A stretch of 64,000 nucleotides of DNA, from assembly GCF_014200455.1 (NCBI RefSeq), contig NZ_JACHBW010000015.1, positions 1-64,000 on the forward strand, given 5' to 3'. The translations under genes were made by a program, and so were the position numbers. The notes under the pieces are model-generated. The model was not told the origin of the DNA and did no database searches. It worked only from the letters and a program-made list of their open reading frames with translations. Source of the stretch: Paraburkholderia bannensis (GTDB lineage Bacteria > Pseudomonadota > Gammaproteobacteria > Burkholderiales > Burkholderiaceae). This document shows, in pieces, positions 35,389 through 43,853 of the stretch; within the stretch, counting starts at the first letter, position 1; every line of letters starts with the position of its first letter.

Positions 35389-36027
35389 TCATTTCCTGCG
35401 GTTTTCCACCGCGAACTTGATAAGCTCCGCTTGACCGTCGATATCGAGCTTGCGCTTGAGATTGAGCCGGTGCGTTTCGACCGTGCGCACCGACAGCCCC
35501 GCGCGCTGCGCAATCTGCTTGCTCGATAAACCTTCGGCGAGCGCGTCCAGAATGTCGCGCTCGCGCGGCGTGAGGCGCTCGATCGGCGTTTCCTTGAGCG
35601 ACGCCTGGATCATGCGCGCGCCCAGCCCCGCGCTGAAAAACGTCTGCCCTGCCAGCACGGCCTCGATGGCGCGCACGATCTCCGCGCCCGGCGAATCCTT
35701 GAGCACATAACCGCTCGCGCCCGCGCGCAACGCCTGGGTCACGTACTCGACGTTGTCGTGCATGGAAAGCATCAGCACGCGGATCGCCGGGAAGCGCTCG
35801 TGAAAAATGCCCGCGAGCGCGATGCCGTTGATGCCGGCCATGCCCACGTCCATCAGTGCGAGATCGGGTTCGAGCGCGGCGGCGAGTGCGATGGCCTCAT
35901 CGGCGTTGCCGGCCTCGCCCGCGACTTCCAGGCCCGGCACGGCTTCGAGCCGCGCGCGCAGGCCGTCGCGCACCAGCGGGTGATCGTCGACGAGCACGAG
36001 GCGCGCCGCTTTGGCTGATTCGTTCAT
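35389..36027 (-). CDS. NarL/LuxR-family response regulator
   Basis: The product is 212 aa: an N-terminal receiver (VDDHPLVRDGLRARLE, phospho-acceptor in LALMDVGMAGING, Lys in YVLKDSPG) and a C-terminal LuxR helix-turn-helix (LTPRERDILDALAEGLSSKQ, then IAQRAGLSVRTVETHRLNLK). It lies 19 bp downstream of the sensor kinase on the same strand and is its evident partner. Target genes are unknown. Confidence 0.95.
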   Translation of the reverse strand: MNESAKAARLVLVDDHPLVRDGLRARLEAVPGLEVAGEAGNADEAIALAAALEPDLALMDVGMAGINGIALAGIFHERFPAIRVLMLSMHDNVEYVTQALRAGASGYVLKDSPGAEIVRAIEAVLAGQTFFSAGLGARMIQASLKETPIERLTPRERDILDALAEGLSSKQIAQRAGLSVRTVETHRLNLKRKLDIDGQAELIKFAVENRRK

Positions 36028-36046
36028 GGTGTCTCTGTGTGCTTTT

Positions 36047-37489
36047 TTATGTGCGGGCGCTGCCCGGGCGAATCGGCACCCACGCGGTCAGCACTGTATG
36101 TCCCGGCTTCGAGCTGATGGAAAGCTGGCCGCCCAGCGGTTCCAGCCGCTCGCGCATGTTGCGCAGTCCCATGCCCGCGCGCGGATCGGCCTGCGTGAGC
36201 GCGACGTCGAAGCCGCGCCCATTGTCGGCGATGGCGAGCGTCACGCCATCCTGCTCGATATCGAGCGTGAGCGCCGCGCGGCGCGCATGAGCGTGCTTCA
36301 CGATGTTGGTGAGCGCTTCCTGAGCGATGCGGAACAAGACCGTGTTGACGGCGTCGGGCAAGGGCTTCGTGCGATGTAGCGGGCTTGCGCCGCCCTCGCC
36401 TTCCAGCGTGAAGCCGATCTCCATCGACGATTCGTCGGCGAGTTCGCGCGTGAGCTGTTCGAGCGCAGCGGCCAGACCCAGATCGTCGAGCATGGCCGGG
36501 CGCAGCGCATGCGAGATGCGGCGCACTTCGCGCAGCGTGTCCGAGAGCCGCGTGAGGCCGGTGGACAGCGACGCCTCGGCGGCGGCCACGCGGATTTCGC
36601 CGCGCTCGAAACGCGCGAGCGCCGATTCGAGCAGCAGCTTCGCCGACACCAGCATCTGGCTGATGCCGTCGTGCAATTCGCGCGACAGACGCGCGCGCTC
36701 CTGTTCCTGCGATTCCACGACCTGCTGCGCAAGACGCTTGAGCCTGGCGTCGGTGCTGCGGTACTCGCTCACGTTGAGCACGAGCGCACCGAGCGCGAAC
36801 ACGCCCACGCCCGCGAGCGCGATCACGCCGAGCCATTGCAGCGTGCGTTCGATATTCGCGGAGGCGCGTTCGTCGATATGGGCGAGGGTGGAATCCACAT
36901 CGTCGAGATAGATGCCCGTGCCGACCATCCAGCCCCAGCGCGGCAGCGCCACCACATAACCGAGCTTGGGCGCGAGCTTGCCCGTCGAAGGCCGATGCCA
37001 CATGTAGCGCACGTAACCGCCGCCGTGCTGCGCCGCGCTCACGAGCTGCTGGATCGTCAGCGCGCCTTGCGGATCGCGCAGATTCCATAAATCCTGGCCG
37101 ACGAGGCCCGGCTCGCGCGGGTGCATCAGCGAGCGGCCATGCATGTCGTAGACGAAGAAATAGCCGTCGGGGCCGAAGTCCATCTTTTGCAGCACCGCGA
37201 GCGCGGCGCGCTGGCGGGCCGTCTCATCGGCGGGCGCGATGGTGGTCGCGGCGTCGGGATCGTAAAGCGGCGCGATGGCGCTGGTGGCGAGCTCGACATA
37301 ATGGCGCAGCTCGATCTCCTTGCTCGACAGATACGCCGCCTGCATGGTGGCGTGCTGCGTGCGCGCGAGCGCGGTCGCCTGCTGCCGCACGCCGATGCCG
37401 ATGCTCGCGATCGCGGCGAGAAACGGCACAACCGCGAGCAGGAAGATTTTTGTCTTCAGCCGGTCATTGAAGAAAAATGGGGCAGGCAT
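36047..37489 (-). CDS. sensor histidine kinase, Cache + HisKA_3 type
   Basis: The product is 480 aa. It has an N-terminal transmembrane helix (KIFLLAVVPFLAAIASIGIG), a periplasmic single-Cache domain (DGYFFVYDMHGRSLMHPRE, GWMVGTGIYLDDVD), a second helix, then a NarX-type HisKA_3 domain (RARLSRELHDGISQMLVSAK, His near residue 265) and a HATPase with DNGRGFD and GMGLRNMRERL. Cache domains of this type often sense small organic acids. The start at 37489 puts the first helix close to the N-terminus as usual, though the ribosome site is weak. Confidence 0.93.
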   Translation of the reverse strand: MPAPFFFNDRLKTKIFLLAVVPFLAAIASIGIGVRQQATALARTQHATMQAAYLSSKEIELRHYVELATSAIAPLYDPDAATTIAPADETARQRAALAVLQKMDFGPDGYFFVYDMHGRSLMHPREPGLVGQDLWNLRDPQGALTIQQLVSAAQHGGGYVRYMWHRPSTGKLAPKLGYVVALPRWGWMVGTGIYLDDVDSTLAHIDERASANIERTLQWLGVIALAGVGVFALGALVLNVSEYRSTDARLKRLAQQVVESQEQERARLSRELHDGISQMLVSAKLLLESALARFERGEIRVAAAEASLSTGLTRLSDTLREVRRISHALRPAMLDDLGLAAALEQLTRELADESSMEIGFTLEGEGGASPLHRTKPLPDAVNTVLFRIAQEALTNIVKHAHARRAALTLDIEQDGVTLAIADNGRGFDVALTQADPRAGMGLRNMRERLEPLGGQLSISSKPGHTVLTAWVPIRPGSART

Positions 37490-37628
37490 GGCGGCGTTCG
37501 GAGGCAGAGTGTGCAAGCATAACCGGGCGCGTCTGTCAGAGCAGGCAAATTCCACGCGACCTTGCCTGCTTTGCGCGATGGATGCGCGCGCAACGATTTC
37601 ACGAATCTCCGTTTTTTGCGAGCCGATC

Positions 37629-38558
37629 ATGATGCAATCGATGTTTCTGCGTGTTGCCATGGGCGTTTCGATAGCGTCGATCCTGGCCGCGTGCGCGGGC
37701 GGTCCGGCAGCGTCGGTCGACGCGCACAGACAAACGGTGCCGTTCGTCATCGCGCATCGCGGCGGCACGGGCGACGCGCCCGAGAACACGTTGCTCGCGA
37801 TTGGCTCGGCGCTCGCGAATCACGCCGACGCCATCTGGCTCACGGTACAGCTAAGCCGCGACGGCGTGCCGGTGCTCTATCGCCCTGCCGATCTGGCTGC
37901 ACTGACCGACGCACACGGCCCGGTTGCTTCGAGAACTGCCGCAGAACTTGCGCGCGTGAACGCGGCCGCGCGCTTCAAGCCGCAGACGTTCGCAGGCGTT
38001 CCGACGCTTGCCGAAGCGCTCGCCGTCATTCCTGCCGCGACGCCCGTGATCCTCGATATGAAAGCGCTGCCCGCCGCGCCGCAGGCCGCCGCCGTGGCGC
38101 GCGTGCTCGACCAGGCCGGTGCGTGGAACCGTGTGCTGCTCTATTCCACCGAAGCCGCTTATCAGCAGGCGTTTGCGGCGTGGCCGCGCGCCCGCGTGTT
38201 CGAATCGCGCGATGCAACGCGCGGACGGCTCGCGCAGGTCGCGCTTGCGCAGACGTGTGAAGCGCCGCCGTCGGCGGGTACGTGGGCGGCCTTCGAATGG
38301 CGGCGCTCGCTCGACCTGACCGAGCGCTTCACGCTGGGCGAGGCGCACTCCACGGTCGCCGAAGCGCAACTGTGGTCGCCCCAAGCCGTGCAGTGTTTTC
38401 GCACGAACGCAAATGTGCACATCGTCGCGATTGCCGTGAATGACGCGGCGGATTACAAGGCGGCGGCGTGCGCGGGCGTGGATGCCGTGCTGGCCGATTC
38501 GCCGCGCCAGATCGCGCCGGTTCGCGACGCTCTGCGACAAGGCTATCGCTGCCCGTAG
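37629..38558 (+). CDS. degenerate glycerophosphodiester-phosphodiesterase-like lipoprotein
   Basis: The product is 309 aa with a signal peptide ending in lipobox LAAC (near residue 23). The fold matches the GDPD TIM barrel: VIAHRGGTGDAPENTLLAIG. However, the next block, where active enzymes have the E-x-D metal ligands and a second catalytic His (as in IELDVHLTKDGVPVVIHD), reads AIWLTVQLSRDGVPVLYRP. Those residues are therefore absent. A non-catalytic or altered function is likely. The start at 37629 has an adjacent ATG at 37632. It is divergent from the kinase gene and upstream of cstA. Confidence 0.85.
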   Translation: MMQSMFLRVAMGVSIASILAACAGGPAASVDAHRQTVPFVIAHRGGTGDAPENTLLAIGSALANHADAIWLTVQLSRDGVPVLYRPADLAALTDAHGPVASRTAAELARVNAAARFKPQTFAGVPTLAEALAVIPAATPVILDMKALPAAPQAAAVARVLDQAGAWNRVLLYSTEAAYQQAFAAWPRARVFESRDATRGRLAQVALAQTCEAPPSAGTWAAFEWRRSLDLTERFTLGEAHSTVAEAQLWSPQAVQCFRTNANVHIVAIAVNDAADYKAAACAGVDAVLADSPRQIAPVRDALRQGYRCP

Positions 38559-38577
38559 TGCGCCATCGCGCATCAAC

Positions 38578-38611
38578 GGCTACGTAGTACTACGTAGCCG
38601 CCTTACGTAGT
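38578..38611. promoter_or_regulatory. palindromic operator candidate upstream of cstA
   Basis: GGCTACGTAGT is followed directly by its reverse complement, giving a perfect 22-bp palindrome at 38578-38599. A further half-site TACGTAGT is at 38604-38611. There is no T run, so it is not a terminator. It lies 134 bp before the cstA start. Confidence 0.55.
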
Positions 38612-38732
38612 TGTCCGGTTGTGGGAGGCGCGGTGAAAGCGAATACTGTGCGCCACGCTCCGCTCATTCTTTGTCTAGTATGAAGAAGGCGGGCACAAGA
38701 TCACCCATTAAAAAAATGACACAGGAGACGCC

Positions 38733-40820
38733 ATGAGTCGGACATCCAGTCTTGTCGTCTGGACGCTTGTTGCGCTGCTCGGCGCATTCGCGTTCGGCAC
38801 CATCGCGCTCGCACACGGCGAGCGCATTTCCGCGTTGTGGATCGTGATTTGCGCGGTCTGCGTTTATCTGATCGCTTACCGCTTCTACTCGCGCTTCATC
38901 GCGAGCACGGTGCTGCAACTCGACGGCCTGCGCATGACGCCGGCGGTGCGCCACAACGACGGGCTCGACTACGTGCCCACCAACAAATACGTGCTGTTCG
39001 GCCATCACTTCGCGGCGATTGCGGGCGCGGGGCCGCTGGTCGGCCCGGTGCTGGCCGCGCAGATGGGCTATATGCCCGGCATGCTGTGGATTCTCGCGGG
39101 CGTGGTGTTCGCGGGCGCGGTGCAGGACTTCGTGGTGCTGTTCCTCTCCACGCGTCGCGACGGCCGCTCGCTCGGCGACCTCGTGAAGATGGAGCTCGGG
39201 CCGGTTCCGGGCGTGATCGCCCTGTTCGGCACCTTCCTCATCATGATCATCATTCTCGCGGTGCTCGCGCTGATCGTGGTGAAGGCGCTGACGAATTCGC
39301 CGTGGGGGACCTTCACGGTGGCCGCGACGATTCCCATCGCGATCTTCATGGGCCTTTACGTGCGCTACATCCGCCCGGGCAGGATCGGCGAGATTTCCAT
39401 CATCGGCTTCGTGCTGCTGATGGCGTCGATCGCGTTCGGCCAGCAAGTGCATGATTCGCCGACGCTGGCCGCCTGGTTCACGTTCACCGGCACGCAACTG
39501 ACGTGGATTCTGATCGGCTACGGTTTCGTGGCTTCGGTGCTGCCGGTGTGGCTGCTGCTCGCGCCGCGCGACTACCTCTCCACGTTCCTCAAGATCGGCA
39601 CGATCCTCGCGCTGGCCATCGGCATCCTGATTGTCGCGCCTGAACTGAAGATGCCGGCGTTCACGAAGTTCATCGACGGCAGCGGTCCGGTGTGGTCGGG
39701 CAACCTGTTCCCGTTCCTCTTCATCACGATCGCGTGCGGTTCGGTGTCGGGCTTCCACGCGCTGATCTCCTCGGGCACCACGCCCAAGCTGCTCGATAAC
39801 GAAACCAACGCGCGCTTCATCGGTTACGGCGCGATGCTGATGGAATCGTTCGTCGCGATCATGGCGCTGGTGGCCGCTTCGGTGATCGAGCCGGGTGTGT
39901 ACTTCGCGATGAACGCGCCGCTCGCGGTGCTCGGCACGACGCCGGACGCGGTGGCGCAGACGGTCGGCCACTGGGGCTTCATGCTCACGCCGGACATGCT
40001 CACGCAAACGGCGCATGCCGTGGGCGAAACCACCATTGTCGCGCGCGCTGGCGGCGCACCGACGCTGGCTGTGGGCATGGCGCAGATCCTGCACCAGGTG
40101 ATCGGCGGCGAGGCGATGATGGCGTTCTGGTATCACTTCGCGATTCTGTTCGAAGCGCTGTTCATTCTGACGGCAGTGGACGCGGGCACGCGTGCGGGAC
40201 GCTTCATGCTGCAAGATCTGCTGGGCACCTTCCATCCGGCTTTGAAGCGCACGGAATCGCTGCCCGCGAACCTGATCGCCACGGCGTTGTGCGTGGCCGC
40301 GTGGGGCTACTTCCTCTATCAAGGCGTGGTCGATCCGCTGGGCGGCATCAACACGCTCTGGCCGCTGTTCGGCATCTCGAACCAGATGCTCGCCGGTATC
40401 GCGCTGATGCTCGCCACCGTCGTGCTGTTCAAGATGAAGCGCGAGAAGTTCGCCTGGGTCACCGCACTGCCCACGTTCTGGCTGCTGATCTGCACGCTCA
40501 CGGCGGGCCTGCAGAAGATTTTCGACAGCAATCCGAAGGTGAGTTTTGTGGCGCACGCGCAGAAGCTCTCGGCGGCGCTCGACTCGGGCAAGATCCTCGC
40601 ACCCGCAAAATCGGCGGAACAGATGCAGCGCATGATCTTCAACGACTATGTGGATGCGGCGCTCTCTGGCCTGTTCATCTTCGTGGTGGTGAGCATCGTG
40701 GTGTACGGCCTGATCGCGATTGCGCGCGCTCGCCGCGCCGATCGTCCGACCGTGCACGAGACGCCCTACGAGGCGTTGCCTGCGGGCGCGACCATCGCGG
40801 CGCGTCAAGGCGCACACTAA
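38733..40820 (+). CDS. cstA: carbon starvation protein A (pyruvate/peptide permease)
   Basis: The product is 695 aa with about 16-18 hydrophobic segments and the CstA family blocks: PTNKYVLFGHHFAAIAGAGP, VLAAQMGYMPGMLWILAGVV, and SGTTPKLLDNETNARFIGYG. CstA/BtsT proteins import pyruvate (or peptides) and are induced when carbon is short. ACAGGAGA gives a good ribosome site for the ATG at 38733. It is followed by ybdD, its usual partner. Confidence 0.96.
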   Translation: MSRTSSLVVWTLVALLGAFAFGTIALAHGERISALWIVICAVCVYLIAYRFYSRFIASTVLQLDGLRMTPAVRHNDGLDYVPTNKYVLFGHHFAAIAGAGPLVGPVLAAQMGYMPGMLWILAGVVFAGAVQDFVVLFLSTRRDGRSLGDLVKMELGPVPGVIALFGTFLIMIIILAVLALIVVKALTNSPWGTFTVAATIPIAIFMGLYVRYIRPGRIGEISIIGFVLLMASIAFGQQVHDSPTLAAWFTFTGTQLTWILIGYGFVASVLPVWLLLAPRDYLSTFLKIGTILALAIGILIVAPELKMPAFTKFIDGSGPVWSGNLFPFLFITIACGSVSGFHALISSGTTPKLLDNETNARFIGYGAMLMESFVAIMALVAASVIEPGVYFAMNAPLAVLGTTPDAVAQTVGHWGFMLTPDMLTQTAHAVGETTIVARAGGAPTLAVGMAQILHQVIGGEAMMAFWYHFAILFEALFILTAVDAGTRAGRFMLQDLLGTFHPALKRTESLPANLIATALCVAAWGYFLYQGVVDPLGGINTLWPLFGISNQMLAGIALMLATVVLFKMKREKFAWVTALPTFWLLICTLTAGLQKIFDSNPKVSFVAHAQKLSAALDSGKILAPAKSAEQMQRMIFNDYVDAALSGLFIFVVVSIVVYGLIAIARARRADRPTVHETPYEALPAGATIAARQGAH

Positions 40821-40855
40821 GTCCACCGCAAAGCCACGCTATTTCGGAGCGCATC

Positions 40856-41062
40856 ATGTTCTCGGAACTTCGCGACAACGTGCAGACCGCCGGGCGCTAT
40901 CTCGGCCAGGCCATGCGCCTGATGGTCGGCCTGCCGGACTACGACGGCTACGTCGCGCATATGCGCGCGACGCATCCGGATCGTCCGGTCATGACCTACG
41001 AGGAGTTTTTCCGCGAGCGGCAGAACGCGCGCTATGGTTCGGGCGCGGGGAAATGCTGCTGA
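40856..41062 (+). CDS. ybdD: YbdD/YjiX-family small protein
   Basis: The product is 68 aa. It has the DUF466 pattern LGQAMRLMVGLPDYDGYVAH, then HPDRPVMTYEEFFRERQNAR, ending YGSGAGKCC. These small proteins nearly always follow cstA-type permease genes and affect their activity. CGGAG precedes the ATG at 40856, 35 bp after the cstA stop codon. Confidence 0.94.
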   Translation: MFSELRDNVQTAGRYLGQAMRLMVGLPDYDGYVAHMRATHPDRPVMTYEEFFRERQNARYGSGAGKCC

Positions 41063-41070
41063 AATAGCGA

Positions 41071-41103
41071 AAGCGCGATGGCAAGAGTCATCGTGCTTTT
41101 TTT
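41071..41103 (+). terminator. terminator after cstA-ybdD
   Basis: AAGCGCGATG and CATCGTGCTT form a 10-bp stem (one G-T pair) followed by seven T residues. Confidence 0.85.
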
Positions 41104-41120
41104 CGCGGCAACCAAAACAC

Positions 41121-41155
41121 AAAGGGCGCAACGGCTTTCACCGTTGCGCCCTTTT
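41121..41155. terminator. terminator of ispH-hpnH
   Basis: AAAGGGCGCAACGG and CCGTTGCGCCCTTT form a perfect 14-bp stem around a 6-base loop, with A and T tracts on both sides; it can terminate the minus-strand operon and back up the previous one. Confidence 0.88.
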
Positions 41156-41189
41156 CTACTTCAGCGCCGTAATAGCGCCGAAGAAAAAC

Positions 41190-42341
41190 TTAGCTAGCCG
41201 CGACCGTCACCGGCTTCTTCGTCTTCGCCGAGTTCTTGATCTCTTCGAGCTTGATTTCGACGTGACGCGAGAACACGTATTCAGCCGGACGCGCGCCTTC
41301 GAGCGGGATGTCCTTCACGAACGCGCCTTCGGTCTTCGGGCCGCTGATCGCGACCTTCAGCGCCTTGAGCGGATGCGCGACCGTGTCCATCACGGCGGTG
41401 GCCTCGAAGCCGCAGTGGACCATGCAGTCCGCGCACTTCTCGTACTTGCCCGTACCGTACTTGTCCCAGTCGGTGGTTTCCATCAGTTCCTTGAAGGTCT
41501 TCACATAACCTTCGCCGACCAGATAGCACGGCTTTTGCCAGCCGAACACCGTGCGCGCCGGGTTGCCCCAGGGCGTGCATTCGTAGGTCTGGTTGCCGGC
41601 CAGGAAGTCGAGGAACAGGCTCGACTGGCTGAACGACCACTTCTTGCCGTTGTTGCCGCGCTTGAAGATCTCGCGGAACAGGTTCTTGGTCTTGTCGCGG
41701 TTCAGGAAGTGCTGCTGGTCCGGCGCGCGCTCATACGCATAGCCCGGCGACACCGTGATGCCGTCCACGCCGATGGCGTGAGCCGTGTCGAAGAACTTCG
41801 CCACGCGGTCCGGCTGCGCGTCGTTGAACAGCGTGCAGTTGATGTTCACGCGGAAGCCGCGGCGCTTGGCTTCCTTGATGGCCGCGACGGCCTTGTCGTA
41901 CACGCCTTCCTGCGACACCGAGTGATCGTGCGCTTCGCGGTCGCCGTCCAGGTGGACCGACCAGACGAAGTACGGGCTCGGCTCGTAGTCGTCCATCTTC
42001 TTTTCCATGAGCAGCGCGTTCGTGCAGAGATACACGAACTTCTTGCGCGCCATGATGCCCTTGACGATCTGGGGCATTTCCTTGTGCAGCAGCGGTTCGC
42101 CGCCGGCGATCGACACCACCGGCGCGCCGCATTCGTCCACCGCGCCGAGGCATTCCTCAAGCGACAGACGCTGGTTCAGGATGGGATCCGGATAGTCGAT
42201 CTTGCCGCAACCGTTACAGGCCAGGTTGCAGCGGAACAGCGGCTCGAGCATGAGCGCGAGCGGATAACGCTTATTGCCGCCGAAATGCTGGCGGAAGATA
42301 TAGGCGCCAACGCGGACTTTTTGGAGCAGCGGAATAGACAA
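41190..42341 (-). CDS. hpnH: hopanoid radical-SAM enzyme HpnH (adenosylhopane synthase)
   Basis: This radical-SAM enzyme adds the 5'-deoxyadenosyl group to diploptene, giving adenosylhopane, the first step of side-chain extension. It is 383 aa. The 4Fe-4S motif is CNLACNGC near residue 38, then SIAGGEPLLH, and a C-terminal cysteine pair KCADCMVHCGFE. The start is a TTG at 42341, supported by an excellent AAGGAGG about 8 bases before it. ispH is immediately upstream on the same strand (12-bp gap). Confidence 0.96.
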   Translation of the reverse strand: MSIPLLQKVRVGAYIFRQHFGGNKRYPLALMLEPLFRCNLACNGCGKIDYPDPILNQRLSLEECLGAVDECGAPVVSIAGGEPLLHKEMPQIVKGIMARKKFVYLCTNALLMEKKMDDYEPSPYFVWSVHLDGDREAHDHSVSQEGVYDKAVAAIKEAKRRGFRVNINCTLFNDAQPDRVAKFFDTAHAIGVDGITVSPGYAYERAPDQQHFLNRDKTKNLFREIFKRGNNGKKWSFSQSSLFLDFLAGNQTYECTPWGNPARTVFGWQKPCYLVGEGYVKTFKELMETTDWDKYGTGKYEKCADCMVHCGFEATAVMDTVAHPLKALKVAISGPKTEGAFVKDIPLEGARPAEYVFSRHVEIKLEEIKNSAKTKKPVTVAAS

Positions 42342-42353
42342 GAGGTGTCCTCC

Positions 42354-43298
42354 TTAAACTTCGCGTGCGACGAGCGGTTGCAAGAGCTTCGACGGCAGCT
42401 TGAATTCGACTTTTTCTTCACGGCCCGCCATCGTCGACACCTCGACAGGCCCCAACGCGCGCAGCGCGTCGATCACGTTTTCCACCATTTCTTCGGGTGC
42501 CGACGCACCGGCCGTCAGACCGACCGTCGTGACACCGGCAAACCACTCCGGCTTCACTTCCGAACCGTCCGCCACGAGGTAGCTCGGCAGACCCGATTCG
42601 CTGCCGATTTCGCGCAGCCGGTTCGAGTTCGAGCTATTCGTTGCGCCCACTACCAGCAGCACGTCCACTTGCGACGACAGATCGCGTACGGCGGCCTGAC
42701 GGTTTTGCGTGGCGTAGCAGATGTCGCGCGTGTCCGGACCGACGATGTCGGAGAACCGCTTGACCAGCGCATCGATGATGCCGCGCGTGTCGTCCACCGA
42801 CAGCGTGGTTTGCGTCACGTAGGCGAGCGGCGCGTCGAGCGGCAGGTCCAGCTTTTGCACATCGGCTTCGCTTTGCACCAGCAGCACGGTGCCGGGAATC
42901 TGGCCGATCGTGCCTTCGACTTCGGGGTGACCGGCATGGCCGATCAGGATCAGCGTGCGGCCCGCCGCAACGTACTGGCGGCCCTGCACGTGAACCTTGG
43001 TGACGAGCGGGCAGGTTGCGTCCAGCACGTCGAGCTCACGTTCTTCGGCAGCGCGCTCGACGGTCTTGGCAACACCGTGCGCGCTGAAGATCGCGACGGC
43101 GCCTTCGGGCACTTCGTCGAGTTCTTCCACGAAACGCGCGCCCTTGTTACGCAGGTTCTCGACCACGTGACGGTTGTGGACGATTTCATGGCGCACGTAG
43201 ACCGGCGCGCCGTGCTTCTGCAGTGCGCGATCGACAATTTCGATTGCGCGGACAACCCCCGCACAAAAGCCGCGGGGTTGGGCAAGGATCACTCGCAT
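42354..43298 (-). CDS. ispH: 4-hydroxy-3-methylbut-2-enyl diphosphate reductase
   Basis: IspH (LytB) performs the last step of the MEP pathway, giving IPP and DMAPP. It is 314 aa. The three cluster cysteines are in RGFCAGVVRAIE, DATCPLV and DICYATQNRQ, with substrate-site blocks VGATNSSNSNRL and GLTAGASAPE. It lies directly upstream of hpnH, so isoprenoid supply is tied to hopanoid synthesis. Burkholderia often has a second ispH with lspA on chromosome 1; this would be the hopanoid-linked copy (recall, not checked). Confidence 0.96.
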   Translation of the reverse strand: MRVILAQPRGFCAGVVRAIEIVDRALQKHGAPVYVRHEIVHNRHVVENLRNKGARFVEELDEVPEGAVAIFSAHGVAKTVERAAEERELDVLDATCPLVTKVHVQGRQYVAAGRTLILIGHAGHPEVEGTIGQIPGTVLLVQSEADVQKLDLPLDAPLAYVTQTTLSVDDTRGIIDALVKRFSDIVGPDTRDICYATQNRQAAVRDLSSQVDVLLVVGATNSSNSNRLREIGSESGLPSYLVADGSEVKPEWFAGVTTVGLTAGASAPEEMVENVIDALRALGPVEVSTMAGREEKVEFKLPSKLLQPLVAREV

Positions 43299-43853
43299 AG
43301 GGTGGCGAACTCCGACTGCCGCGCATGACGAAAAGCCCTAACGGACTTGCTCGCCGCGGCGATCATATTAATAAGGTGCTAATGAATGCATGCATCCGCC
43401 TGGGGGTGGGCGGAAAAACCAGACGCGCATTTTAACCCCATCGCCGCACCTTTGCTGTGTGGCGCGCGAGAAGGTGCGGCGCGCACGCGACGATAATCGG
43501 CATGAATCGTGGTTCGACCCTTTCGAAATCCTGTTATTGCCCCGGATTCGACGTCGTATTGACCCCGCCCGCAAGCCCGCGCGGCGGGATGGGAACGCGA
43601 TGACAGTCCCGCGCCAAGCGGGTGAGCGGCGCATGACGGCGATGGGGCAAGCGCGCCGCCGTGTGGCGATGTGAAAGATTAATGAAAGCAATCCGTTTGC
43701 AATTTTCCGAAACAAGGGACAAAAAGATCGGCGGCGGCGATGGCGCGGTGCAACATGGCGCGGGAACCCTTAAACTAACGTCCCCGCTGCCGGAGCGCTC
43801 GGCGCGACGCGGGCCCGACCCCAATCAGGCCCGACCCCAATCAGGATGCCTGG
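43299..43853. other. divergent intergenic region between ispH and hpnC
   Basis: There is no gene in these 555 bp, which should hold the promoters for ispH-hpnH and hpnC-hpnB. A perfect 16-bp tandem duplication, GGCCCGACCCCAATCA, occupies 43812-43843, directly before the hpnC ribosome site. Confidence 0.65.
43812..43843 (+). repeat. 16-bp tandem duplication before hpnC
   Basis: GGCCCGACCCCAATCA occurs twice end to end (43812-43827 and 43828-43843). The second copy runs into the AGGA that probably serves as hpnC ribosome site. Confidence 0.85.

Noticed and set aside
38664..40826. 720-codon minus-strand frame opposite cstA
   Set aside because: cstA is unmistakable on the plus strand; the antisense translation is dominated by Arg, His and Glu and has no recognisable domain.
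41034..43328. 764-codon plus-strand frame opposite hpnH and ispH
   Set aside because: Both minus-strand genes carry full cysteine motifs and a strong ribosome site; the plus frame is a shadow.
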